Source: Komagataeibacter diospyri (GTDB lineage Bacteria > Pseudomonadota > Alphaproteobacteria > Acetobacterales > Acetobacteraceae). Taken from it: a stretch of DNA of 57,669 nt. Numbering within the stretch: position 1 is the stretch's first letter; every line of letters begins with the position of its first letter. The position numbers and the translations under genes are program-made. Of the stretch, positions 43,364 to 50,288 are shown in pieces. The notes beneath the pieces were generated by a model that saw only the letters and a program-made list of their open reading frames with translations, was not told the DNA's origin and did no database searches. The stretch spans positions 1 to 57,669 of the forward strand of contig NZ_BDLU01000041.1 in NCBI RefSeq assembly GCF_006538165.1, read 5' to 3'.

Positions 43364-44563
43364 ATGCACACTTTTTTTTGGCACGGGAGCCGCCGTTTTC
43401 CCGTGGCCGGGCTGCTGCTGGCGATGGCGGTTGTCACGGTGGCGCATGCGGACACCACAGATCCGGTGACACTGGGCCGCGCACCGTTTGGCACCACCCC
43501 GGACGGCCGGATGGTCGACCGTTTCACCCTGTCCAACAGCCACGGCATACGCGTGCAGGTCATGACCTATGGCGCGACCATCACCGCCATTGATGCACCG
43601 GATGACAGCGGCCACGTGGCGGATATCGTGCTGGGGTTCCCGACGCTGGAAGGATACACGCGTGACAGCGCCCGTGGCGGCCTGTTTTTCGGGGCGACGG
43701 TCGGGCGCGTGGCCAACCGCATCGCCAATGGTGCCTTCGTGCTGGACGGGCATACCTACCACATCCCCCGAACCGAGGGGACCAATGCCCTGCATGGTGG
43801 CCACAGGGGATTCGACAAGCATGTATGGACGGTGGAAAACACCAATGTCACCGCCAGTGGCGCCAGCGTAACCCTGAAACTGGTCAGCCCGGACGGGGAT
43901 GAAGGCTTCCCTGGCACGCTGATCACGCATGTCACCTTCAGCCTGAACGACAGCAATGAACTGTCGCTGCACTATACCGCAACAACGGACCGGCCCACGG
44001 TGATCAACCTGACTAACCACAGCTACTTCAATCTGAATGGGGAAGGCAGTGGGTCAATCGAAAATGAAGTCCTGCAGGTCAATGCCGATACCTTCACGCC
44101 GATCAATGCGAAATCCCTGCCGCTGGGGACGGTCGCGCCCGTTGCGGGCACGCCACTGGATTTCCGCACACCCCACCGTATCGGCGACCGGCTACGCGAT
44201 ACGGACCCGCAGATGATGTATCCGCATGGTTATGACCAGAACTGGATCATCAATGGCCAGCTATCGCACACCCCTGTGCCTGCCGCCCATCTGTGGGATC
44301 CGGCATCGGGACGGGTGCTGGATGTACTGACCACGCAGCCGGGGCTGCAGGTCTATACATCCAATTCGCTTGACGGACGTTACGCCGGGCCAGCGGGCCG
44401 GGCCTATCGCCAGACGGACGCCGTGGCGCTGGAAACCCAGCATTACCCTGACAGTCCCAACAATCCCGATTTTCCCAGTATCGAACTGAGACCGGGGCAG
44501 ACATATGATGAAATCACCCTTTACCGCATGGGCGTGCAACCCGTACCACGCCGGCGCCATTAA
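43364..44563 (+). CDS. galM: Periplasmic aldose 1-epimerase (mutarotase)
   Basis: 399 residues. A signal peptide (FPVAGLLLAMAVVTVAHADT) precedes a full galactose mutarotase domain: VMTYGATITAIDAPD, RVANRIANGAF, GTNALHGGHRGFDKHVW with the conserved His, INLTNHSYFNLNG with the second catalytic His, FRTPHRIG, YDQNWI and PSIELRPGQTYDE with the base Glu. It interconverts alpha and beta aldoses. Export to the periplasm suits acetic acid bacteria, which oxidise sugars there with membrane dehydrogenases specific for one anomer. Confidence 0.93.
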   Translation: MHTFFWHGSRRFPVAGLLLAMAVVTVAHADTTDPVTLGRAPFGTTPDGRMVDRFTLSNSHGIRVQVMTYGATITAIDAPDDSGHVADIVLGFPTLEGYTRDSARGGLFFGATVGRVANRIANGAFVLDGHTYHIPRTEGTNALHGGHRGFDKHVWTVENTNVTASGASVTLKLVSPDGDEGFPGTLITHVTFSLNDSNELSLHYTATTDRPTVINLTNHSYFNLNGEGSGSIENEVLQVNADTFTPINAKSLPLGTVAPVAGTPLDFRTPHRIGDRLRDTDPQMMYPHGYDQNWIINGQLSHTPVPAAHLWDPASGRVLDVLTTQPGLQVYTSNSLDGRYAGPAGRAYRQTDAVALETQHYPDSPNNPDFPSIELRPGQTYDEITLYRMGVQPVPRRRH

Positions 44564-44645
44564 GGGAGATGGGAAATACCGTTGATTCCGGGGGGAAGAT
44601 CCTTACATACCTCACCATAGCGTGATTGAAGGACATAAGACCCAG

Positions 44646-44819
44646 ATGAAAAAGATTGCCGTTCTGCTTCTGCTCGCGGGGCTGACAGCATGTCAGGCCG
44701 ATCGTTCGCCCAGTGATCCAAGCGAAAGCGGCGGCGTTGGGGGCATGACCGGATCACCGGGACAGGATGCGCCCAGCGATGGCCCCGGGGGAACGGGCGG
44801 ACCGGGCATGGGCAACTAG
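44646..44819 (+). CDS. Small Gly/Pro-rich lipoprotein
   Basis: 57 residues from ATG 44646: signal MKKIAVLLLLAGLTAC with lipobox LTAC and Cys16, then a disordered Gly/Ser/Pro/Asp-rich mature part (GGVGGMTGSPGQDAPSDG). AAGGA lies about 13 bases upstream, which is rather far. It follows galM by 82 bases on the same strand. Function unknown. Confidence 0.6.
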   Translation: MKKIAVLLLLAGLTACQADRSPSDPSESGGVGGMTGSPGQDAPSDGPGGTGGPGMGN

Positions 44820-44849
44820 TCCACACGATCCGGCGCGGGTGTGGCGGTA

Positions 44850-45041
44850 TCAGTCGCGCCCGCCGCTGAGGTTGATGACCCCAAGCCCCAGCAGACCAAG
44901 GCCGGCCAGCCCTTCAGCCACCATCCATGATATCGGGCCAATCCCCTCGGCCGTCATTCCGCGCACCAGAACGCCCACGCTACCAATCATCAGGAGCAGG
45001 GACACAATGGTAACCCATTTTACAATTTTGCCGCGATTCAT
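44850..45041 (-). CDS. Small two-helix membrane protein
   Basis: 63 residues from ATG 45041 (the TTG three bases earlier overlaps). GAAGAGA lies five bases upstream. Two membrane helices (KWVTIVSLLLMIGSVGVLVR and WMVAEGLAGLGLLGLGVINL) with a short loop. Similar short proteins are common in these genomes. Function unknown. Confidence 0.6.
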   Translation of the reverse strand: MNRGKIVKWVTIVSLLLMIGSVGVLVRGMTAEGIGPISWMVAEGLAGLGLLGLGVINLSGGRD

Positions 45042-45293
45042 CAATCTCTTCGCTGTCTGTCGATCCGGTCACCGGCAGGCCCGGCACCTTTCCTTCTAAC
45101 ACCCTGAACGGACAATCGTCCAAACACGGCATGCGCAGCCGCAATGCGCCTGCCGCGCATCAGGAACCATTTCATGCAGATGTGATCCGTGCCGGTGCAT
45201 CTTTCATGCCTTCCTGACGTTGCTGGATTCATGGACCCTTCGGGCGCGTGCTCCGCGACAGCAGCACCCCGGCACCGGCAAGGAGCAAAGGTC

Positions 45294-45413
45294 ATGCAGG
45301 CAATCCGCCCCCCCTCCATCCCGCCACGTGAATGGTCCGCCCGGATGCGGCACCTTGTCCGGACATGCGTGGCCTATCCTTACGCTTTCCTGCACCTGTG
45401 GGATGGGGACTGA
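45294..45413 (+). CDS. Very small protein (39 residues)
   Basis: ATG 45294 has AAGGAG at 45280-45285, an ideal ribosome site, and the frame closes at 45413. The product contains IRPPSIPPREWSARMRHLVR and ends in AYPYAFLHLWDGD: Pro/Arg-rich then aromatic. No family recognised. The strong ribosome site is the main evidence. Confidence 0.4.
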   Translation: MQAIRPPSIPPREWSARMRHLVRTCVAYPYAFLHLWDGD

Positions 45414-45425
45414 GCACTTCCCGGG

Positions 45426-45602
45426 TCATTCATGGCGCAGGTCGGCTGCGGAAAACCATTCGTCATTGCCCGTGCGGTCACTACGCACGCGGATCTGGCC
45501 ATTTTCAATAATTTCGACAACGGCGCCTTTCATGCCGCGCAGTTCCGGTTTGACTGCCGCATCGTCCCTGACCACCACGATATCGCCTGCCTTGAAATCC
45601 AC
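45426..45602 (-). CDS. Small SH3/KOW-like protein
   Basis: 58 residues from GTG 45602, with GGGAGA at 45615-45610 on the minus strand, seven bases upstream. It reads VDFKAGDIVVVRDDAAVKPE, then LRGMKGAVVEIIENGQIRVR and EWFSAADLRHE: an SH3/KOW-like beta barrel, a fold found in small ribosome- or nucleic-acid-binding proteins. Convergent with the 39-residue gene. Codon use and the domain make a real gene likely despite its size. Confidence 0.6.
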   Translation of the reverse strand: MDFKAGDIVVVRDDAAVKPELRGMKGAVVEIIENGQIRVRSDRTGNDEWFSAADLRHE

Positions 45603-45824
45603 GTCCTGTTCTCCCTTTCCCGATTACGGTGGTCCAGTCTCCCGGGGGATCGGTCCGCCGTGGCCCATGTCCCACCCATCCCCTCCAATCATGCCAGCGA
45701 TGGCGGGTATCACAAACCGTTGTCCGGCCATGTCATACCACATCCGCACAAAGGGCAGGTTGCGACAGGGGAAAGGTGTTCCGACATGAAAGGGCAAGCC
45801 AATACAAGAACACAGGAATACCTT

Positions 45825-45986
45825 ATGTCATCTGAACATCACCTTCCTTCCGCCACAGACCTGCAGCGCGAACTCGAACAGGTGCGTCGTGACTACGCCA
45901 TTGCACTGAAAGACCGGCCCGAACACGCACGGGCACTTGAAGAACGCGCCAGAAAGCTGGAAGCCGAACTCGCGCGCCAGAAATAA
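45825..45986 (+). CDS. Small coiled-coil protein
   Basis: 53 residues from ATG 45825, with AGGAAT upstream at a spacing of six. The product is nearly all helix with a heptad pattern: DLQRELEQVRRDYAIALKDR and HARALEERARKLEAELARQ. An upstream in-frame ATG at 45786 is possible. It may bind a partner protein as a coiled coil; function unknown. Confidence 0.55.
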   Translation: MSSEHHLPSATDLQRELEQVRRDYAIALKDRPEHARALEERARKLEAELARQK

Positions 45987-46189
45987 CAGGGCGATACGGG
46001 TCGGGTACGGTACGTCCAACCTGATCGGGCGGAACGGCATGCACACGGTATCGACTGTCCCCTTGTCAAGATAACCGCATGACAGGCTGCCATGCGGCGG
46101 CAGGCATGGATCACCGCGCGACCCCACCCCATGTAAATGGGAACGGACACACTGCGTGTCCCCTACAGAACAAGAATTAGGATGCTATC

Positions 46190-46372
46190 ATGAGCAAAGT
46201 GGCAACCAGTGGTCCCGATGCACAGGGCAAATACAGCCTGGAAGTTAATATCGGTGGTCTGACCGGCACGCTGAGCGGTTTTTCTTCCGCCATGGAAGCC
46301 GAGGATTATGGCGTTTCCCTGCTGCGCCGCGTCAAGGAACTGGCCAAGGCCGATAACCTGAAGACGGCCTGA
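46190..46372 (+). CDS. Small conserved-looking protein
   Basis: 60 residues from ATG 46190; AGGA lies nine bases upstream. YSLEVNIGGLTGTLSGFSSA suggests beta strands, followed by a helix MEAEDYGVSLLRRVKELAKA. No signal peptide. Balanced composition and a good terminator behind it support a real, separately transcribed gene. Function unknown. Confidence 0.6.
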   Translation: MSKVATSGPDAQGKYSLEVNIGGLTGTLSGFSSAMEAEDYGVSLLRRVKELAKADNLKTA

Positions 46373-46386
46373 ACCAATCCCTGAAA

Positions 46387-46470
46387 CCCGCAGGTAACGG
46401 ATGGTGTGCGCTATCGCCCCGTCCATCACCTGCGGGATGACGGCCATCAATGGTCGTCTTTATACCTTTT
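46387..46470 (+). terminator. Double hairpin and T-run after the 46190 gene
   Basis: First, CCCGCAGGT pairs with ACCTGCGGG with an inner GATGG/CCATC stem (46387-46436). Directly after, GACGGCCAT, loop CA, ATGGTCGTC (46439-46458) is followed by a T-rich tract with TTTTTT. The second hairpin is a typical intrinsic terminator. Confidence 0.7.
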
Positions 46471-46540
46471 TTCTTTATACAGTTGAAAACCTGACAGGAT
46501 CAGGACGTGAAGCTGTATATGGAAAAAGGATTTCTTTCCC

Positions 46541-46963
46541 ATGAAACGACTGACCCGATCACTGTCGGCGCTGGTATTGGCCAGTCCGCTTGTCGCCTGC
46601 GTGGATGGCCCCGGATATGGCGGCTATTACGGCGGGTACGGTTACGGCCCCTCGGGGGGGTATTATAGCGGATATGGCGATTATTACGGCGGCGTGCCCG
46701 AATATATGGGGCGCGGCGGCGGATGGGGCCGCGGTGGCGGCGGTCGTGGTGGCCCGGGTGGTGGCTTCCGTGGGGGCAGGCCCGGCGGTGATTTTCATGG
46801 CGGTGGACCGGGTGGCGGTTTCCACGGTGGCGGCGGCCATGGCGGTCCGGGCGGTGGCGCCCCCGGCGGCGGTGGTCGCGGTCCCGGTGGACCGGGCGGT
46901 GGCGGCGGTGGCGGCGGCCACGGTGGTGGTGGCGGTCACGGCGGCGGTCCGGGCCGACATTGA
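46541..46963 (+). CDS. Gly-rich lipoprotein with His/Arg repeats
   Basis: 140 residues. Lipoprotein signal MKRLTRSLSALVLASPLVAC with Cys20, then a Gly/Tyr segment (YGGYYGGYGYG), then about 80 residues of Gly with Arg, Pro and His (RGGPGGGFRGGRPGGDF, GGGGHGG). Such tails are disordered or surface-exposed, and the His/Gly clusters could bind metal. The repeated DNA may vary in length between strains. A strong terminator follows. Low complexity makes homology hard to judge, but the signal and terminator support a real gene. Confidence 0.65.
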   Translation: MKRLTRSLSALVLASPLVACVDGPGYGGYYGGYGYGPSGGYYSGYGDYYGGVPEYMGRGGGWGRGGGGRGGPGGGFRGGRPGGDFHGGGPGGGFHGGGGHGGPGGGAPGGGGRGPGGPGGGGGGGGHGGGGGHGGGPGRH

Positions 46964-46970
46964 TGTATGC

Positions 46971-47003
46971 GGCCGGTCCTGTTTACGGGACCGGCCATTT
47001 TTA
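46971..47003 (+). terminator. Intrinsic terminator of the Gly-rich lipoprotein gene
   Basis: GGCCGGTCC and GGACCGGCC form a perfect 9-bp GC-rich stem with an eight-base loop, followed by ATTTTTAT. Confidence 0.85.
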
Positions 47004-47333
47004 TCCGTGCTGGCCTGCGCTGGACAGCAGGTTCATGACCAGTACGCCACATATGATAAGCGTCATGCCAGCGACCGCTGCCAGATCCAGCTTCTGTCCC
47101 AGCACCACGCGACAGACCAGTGTGATGAGCACGGTGCCAATACCCGACCAGATGGCATAGGCCACGCCGGTGGGAATGGCGCGCAACGCCAGGGACAGCG
47201 AATAGAACGCCACGCCATACCCGACCACGGTCACGCATGATGGCCCCAGACGCGTAAAGCCATTGGATAACGTCAGGCAGAATGTGGCGGTGACTTCCGC
47301 CACAATCGCAACCAGCAGATAGACGTATGCCAT
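47001..47333 (-). CDS. SMR-family multidrug efflux protein (EmrE type)
   Basis: 110 residues, the normal SMR length, four helices: AYVYLLVAIVAEVTATFCLT with the essential membrane Glu13, VVGYGVAFYSLSLALRAIP, VAYAIWSGIGTVLI and a final MTLIICGVLVMNLLS. The YAIWSGIGTV block and Glu position match EmrE/QacC rather than SugE. Exports cationic compounds in exchange for protons. ATG 47333 is five bases after the stop of a small upstream gene on the same strand. Confidence 0.92.
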   Translation of the reverse strand: MAYVYLLVAIVAEVTATFCLTLSNGFTRLGPSCVTVVGYGVAFYSLSLALRAIPTGVAYAIWSGIGTVLITLVCRVVLGQKLDLAAVAGMTLIICGVLVMNLLSSAGQHG

Positions 47334-47337
47334 GCCC

Positions 47338-47526
47338 CTATACGCGCCGACGGGCCGCGGCACCCCGTGGGGGCAGTCCCGTCAGCCGGGGACGCGGTGC
47401 GCGGGGAGGAAGCGGCGTTTCATCGCGAATCGCCACGGCATCATGCCCACGGGCACGCAGTGCATCAGCGAATCGCTGTACATGCGTCCATTGCGCCCCC
47501 GCATACAGTTCACGACCATCCAGCAT
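47338..47526 (-). CDS. Small hypothetical protein upstream of the SMR gene
   Basis: 62 residues from ATG 47526 (TTG 47544 is in frame). It reads MLDGRELYAGAQWTHVQRFA and LRARGHDAVAIRDETPLPPR, a plausible soluble N-part followed by an Arg/Pro-rich tail. The stop lies five bases before the SMR start, so translation may be coupled. No family recognised; an uncertain call. Confidence 0.42.
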   Translation of the reverse strand: MLDGRELYAGAQWTHVQRFADALRARGHDAVAIRDETPLPPRAPRPRLTGLPPRGAAARRRV

Positions 47527-47692
47527 TACACGATGTCGTCTCAAACCTTTCCCTCATCCCGTCCGTTTCTGACCTTAAAGATGGGGGCAGCGGACATAAA
47601 ACGCAACGGCACGGAAAATTTGTTTCAGCCCTGCAGGAAACCTTCGCTTTCATGAAACGATTCATGTATAGGAAGGATAGGAGGTATGATAC

Positions 47693-47794
47693 ATGAGCAA
47701 CTCTGCACGCATGATCGCCCATCTGCTGATCACGGTCCGGTTGAGTACGCGCAATCGTCCTTCCGCTCCTGTTCCCGCGGCATCGCGCGATTGA
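47693..47794 (+). CDS. Tiny protein (33 residues) with a perfect ribosome site
   Basis: AGGAGG at 47679-47684 lies eight bases before ATG 47693. The product begins MSNSARMIAHLLITVRLSTR and ends PAASRD. The first half could be a short amphipathic helix. A perfect GC-rich hairpin follows the stop. The site and hairpin together suggest a real small gene, perhaps a small regulatory or membrane peptide. Short repeats CATGTAT and ATACATG (7 bp, inverted) flank the ribosome site and could pair to control its access. Confidence 0.45.
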   Translation: MSNSARMIAHLLITVRLSTRNRPSAPVPAASRD

Positions 47795-47800
47795 ATATAT

Positions 47801-47821
47801 CGCGCCGGGTAGCCCGGCGCG
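47801..47821. other. GC-rich hairpin after the tiny gene
   Basis: CGCGCCGGG, loop TAG, CCCGGCGCG: a perfect 9-bp stem seven bases after the 47794 stop. No T-run, so either a Rho-type 3' barrier or a shared end with the convergent nuclease gene. Confidence 0.5.
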
Positions 47822-47865
47822 CATTCCATCAGACATGTTTTGTCATGTTATGACATAATGAAGGA

Positions 47866-48942
47866 TCATGCCTTTTTCCGCGCCCGCGCCAGACGGGTCG
47901 CAAAAGCAGGCAGTTCATCATGATGTAGCAGAAACACGTTATTGGACCGTGCCAGCTGCCGGGCCGAATTCGTGTAATCCGCGTTGGAGACCACAGCCGC
48001 GATATCGGCATGATAATGCAGCCGGGCCGCTGAAATCTGCTGCACGGCTTCGTTCCCCACCGCATTACGGTACAATTTGCACTGCACGACCAGTCGTGTT
48101 CTGCCGCGTATGGCAATGACATCCGCGCCCTGGTCCCCTCCGGGTGGCGTGGCCTGTGCATCCCATCCACATTTACACAGGCGTTCGGCGCAATACCGTT
48201 CATAAGCAATAGGGTCCATGTCCGGCGCGTAACCACTGCTGGCCTGCCCTGCCCCGCCGCCTGACGGCTTCTGGCTGGCCACATGCTCGATCCGGGCCTG
48301 CACGCGGGCCGCAATGATGGGCCATGCCCATTGCAGACGGGACTTCCGTAGCGCGGGCTGCACGATGGTCCTGATGAATTCCGCCTGTTCCCGTCGCCAC
48401 CGGGTCGTACGTTCCACGCCATAGCTGTTCAGTTGCACCAGTTGCCTGCGCCGGATACGCAGGGCATCGGCATGGCGGGCCACCAGTCGCCTGCACACGC
48501 GCCAAGCCTGCCACCTGCGTAAAAACCGCCAGCCATACCGTAACAGCGGCCACAGCATCACCGCCCCGATCCCCGCCATGACAAGACGCAGCAGGCCGAA
48601 TGATCGCGGCCCCTCCCAGCCTGACATGGGTTGCAGGATGGCGGCAGGGAAATACAGCGCGCCCTCCCCTTTGTGGATGGGCAGGTGACGCAACAGCACC
48701 GCATCCCCATGATGGCCTACCACCTGCCAGTTTCCTGTCCCGTCCACGCGCCTGCAATGCAACTGGGTCAGTGTGCGCTCAGACGTGGCTGTAGCCGACA
48801 GGCCCGCCATCCGTTGCAATGCGCCTGGCTGTGTGCAGCCCACGGTTGCGGGGGGCACGTGATGGATCACCTGTCCCGCCACGGCGGATAATGGGGCCAG
48901 CAGCAACCCGCATCCTACCCATGGCATGATCCATGCACGCAT
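47866..48942 (-). CDS. Membrane-anchored Mrr-type restriction-endonuclease-like protein
   Basis: 358 residues. An N-terminal signal or anchor helix (WIMPWVGCGLLLAPLSAVAG), an extracytoplasmic-looking stretch with two Cys, a second hydrophobic helix near 115-135 (LLRLVMAGIGAVMLWPLL), then a basic helical region and a C-terminal PD-(D/E)XK domain: YERYCAERLCKCGWDAQATP, GGDQGADVIA (catalytic Asp) and LVVQCKLYRN (QxK), then AAVVSNADYTNSARQLARSN. This is the Mrr_cat layout seen in type IV restriction enzymes and other DNA nucleases. The nuclease domain would face the cytoplasm. No methylase is adjacent. It may cut foreign DNA at the membrane or serve in DNA uptake or turnover. Confidence 0.82.
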   Translation of the reverse strand: MRAWIMPWVGCGLLLAPLSAVAGQVIHHVPPATVGCTQPGALQRMAGLSATATSERTLTQLHCRRVDGTGNWQVVGHHGDAVLLRHLPIHKGEGALYFPAAILQPMSGWEGPRSFGLLRLVMAGIGAVMLWPLLRYGWRFLRRWQAWRVCRRLVARHADALRIRRRQLVQLNSYGVERTTRWRREQAEFIRTIVQPALRKSRLQWAWPIIAARVQARIEHVASQKPSGGGAGQASSGYAPDMDPIAYERYCAERLCKCGWDAQATPPGGDQGADVIAIRGRTRLVVQCKLYRNAVGNEAVQQISAARLHYHADIAAVVSNADYTNSARQLARSNNVFLLHHDELPAFATRLARARKKA

Positions 48943-49072
48943 CCCTGTATTCCCACCCCGTGTTCATAACCTGTTCCAAGAACCCTAAAGCATGAGAACA
49001 AAATAGGAAAGTAGAGAAACGCCAATCCTTTCCACCATGGTTTTTCCCATCTGCCACGCCTATCATGCGGAT

Positions 49073-49672
49073 ATGCGAATCTGTTTTATCGGTGACAGCT
49101 ACGTAACGGGAACCGGCGATGAAACCTGTCAGGGATGGGTGGGACGCCTTTGCGCCACGGAACGACAGGCAGGCCATGACATCACGCCCTACAACCTGGG
49201 CGTGCGCGGGCAGACCGGCCGCGACATCGCCTTGCGGTGGCATGCCGAAACCCGGCCCCGGCTGGAAGGACGCCACGATGGGGGCATCGTGCTGTCCTTT
49301 GGCGTCAATGACTGCACATCCACCACGCATGGGCAGCCCCGCATCCCGCACGATGAATCCATCGCGACGACACGACAGATCCTGCAACAGGCCCGACAGA
49401 CATGGCCGGTCCTGATGATCGGCCCGCCGCCAGTCGGGCGGCCCTGCCCCGATGACCGCACGCGGGCACTGTCGCACGCCATGGCGGAATTATGCGCGCG
49501 GTTGTCCGTGCCCTTCCTGCCGGTATGGGAACCACTGCTGGCCCATCCCGCGTGGTGCGCCGAAATCGCGCGTGGTGATGGCGCCCATCCGGCAGGTGGC
49601 GGCTATACCGCACTGGCGCGGATCATCCATGACTGGCCGGCATGGCGGGAATGGATGGAGCCGCTACCCTAA
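49073..49672 (+). CDS. SGNH/GDSL-family hydrolase
   Basis: 199 residues from ATG 49073 (a longer frame from 49037 is less likely). Family blocks in order: FIGDSYVTG (nucleophile Ser, block I), NLGVRGQTGRDIA (oxyanion Gly, block II), LSFGVNDCT (block III Asn) and RGDGAHPAGGGY (Asp and His of block V). No signal peptide, so it works in the cytoplasm as an esterase or lipase on a small substrate. Divergent from the Mrr-type gene. Confidence 0.9.
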   Translation: MRICFIGDSYVTGTGDETCQGWVGRLCATERQAGHDITPYNLGVRGQTGRDIALRWHAETRPRLEGRHDGGIVLSFGVNDCTSTTHGQPRIPHDESIATTRQILQQARQTWPVLMIGPPPVGRPCPDDRTRALSHAMAELCARLSVPFLPVWEPLLAHPAWCAEIARGDGAHPAGGGYTALARIIHDWPAWREWMEPLP

Positions 49673-49773
49673 ATCCACATGCCGGTTTATCCGTTTCCCC
49701 TGGCATGGCGCGACGGCAGGGTCACATTCGCCACATGACCGCCATATCCCGTTTTGAACAAAGGCATACAGAC

Positions 49774-50169
49774 ATGAAAAAGATCCTTACCTGTGCCCTG
49801 CTGGGCGTGCTGGCCGCCGGCACTGTCTCCATGGCACACGCCGAGGTGCCGGAGGGGGAACTGAACTCGCTCTACATCCGCCCCGAAGTAAAGCTGCCCG
49901 CGCCTGCGCTGACATTCCCCAATTATCCGATCGTTGATGACTGCACGACGGAATTTGGCGATGAAGTCACCAATGCCTGCGTCACACAGGAAAAGGAACG
50001 CGCGCTGGTCCTGCAGCCCGCATGGGAAGAATATCAGGACAGCGACAAGATCGCCTGCCAGGAAGACGTGACGCATATCCGCCATATCCAGCTGTACAAG
50101 AACCTGGCCTACTGTCTGGACAAGCGACGCTATGACGCATGGCTGCAGAAGCATCCCAACGGGAAATAA
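49774..50169 (+). CDS. Secreted hypothetical protein
   Basis: 131 residues from ATG 49774, with a signal peptide (KKILTCALLGVLAAGTVSMA, cleavage after AHA-E). The mature part has four Cys (VDDCTTEF, NACVTQ, IACQED, AYCLDK), probably two disulfides, and is helical near the end (VTHIRHIQLYKNLAYCLDKR). No family recognised. The gene converges with the transferase gene across repeat copy E. Confidence 0.65.
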   Translation: MKKILTCALLGVLAAGTVSMAHAEVPEGELNSLYIRPEVKLPAPALTFPNYPIVDDCTTEFGDEVTNACVTQEKERALVLQPAWEEYQDSDKIACQEDVTHIRHIQLYKNLAYCLDKRRYDAWLQKHPNGK

Positions 50170-50203
50170 GAGAGTCTGCCAAAACAAATCATTGATAAGA
50201 AAT

Positions 50204-50284
50204 GAAAGTTTTTGGGTGTCGCCTTTTTTTAAAAGGCAGCGTTCCCTGAAGCTTTTCCGATAAAAAGCTTCATCAAACACTTCT
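50204..50284 (-). repeat. Intergenic hairpin repeat, copy E (complete, reverse orientation)
   Basis: Order as in copy B: GCCTTTTTTT/AAAAGGC hairpin, linker GTTCCC, then TGAAGCTTTT/AAAAGCTTCA, within outer arms AAAGTTTTTGGGTG and CATCAAACACTTCT. Between convergent genes. Confidence 0.8.
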
Positions 50285-50288
50285 GTCT

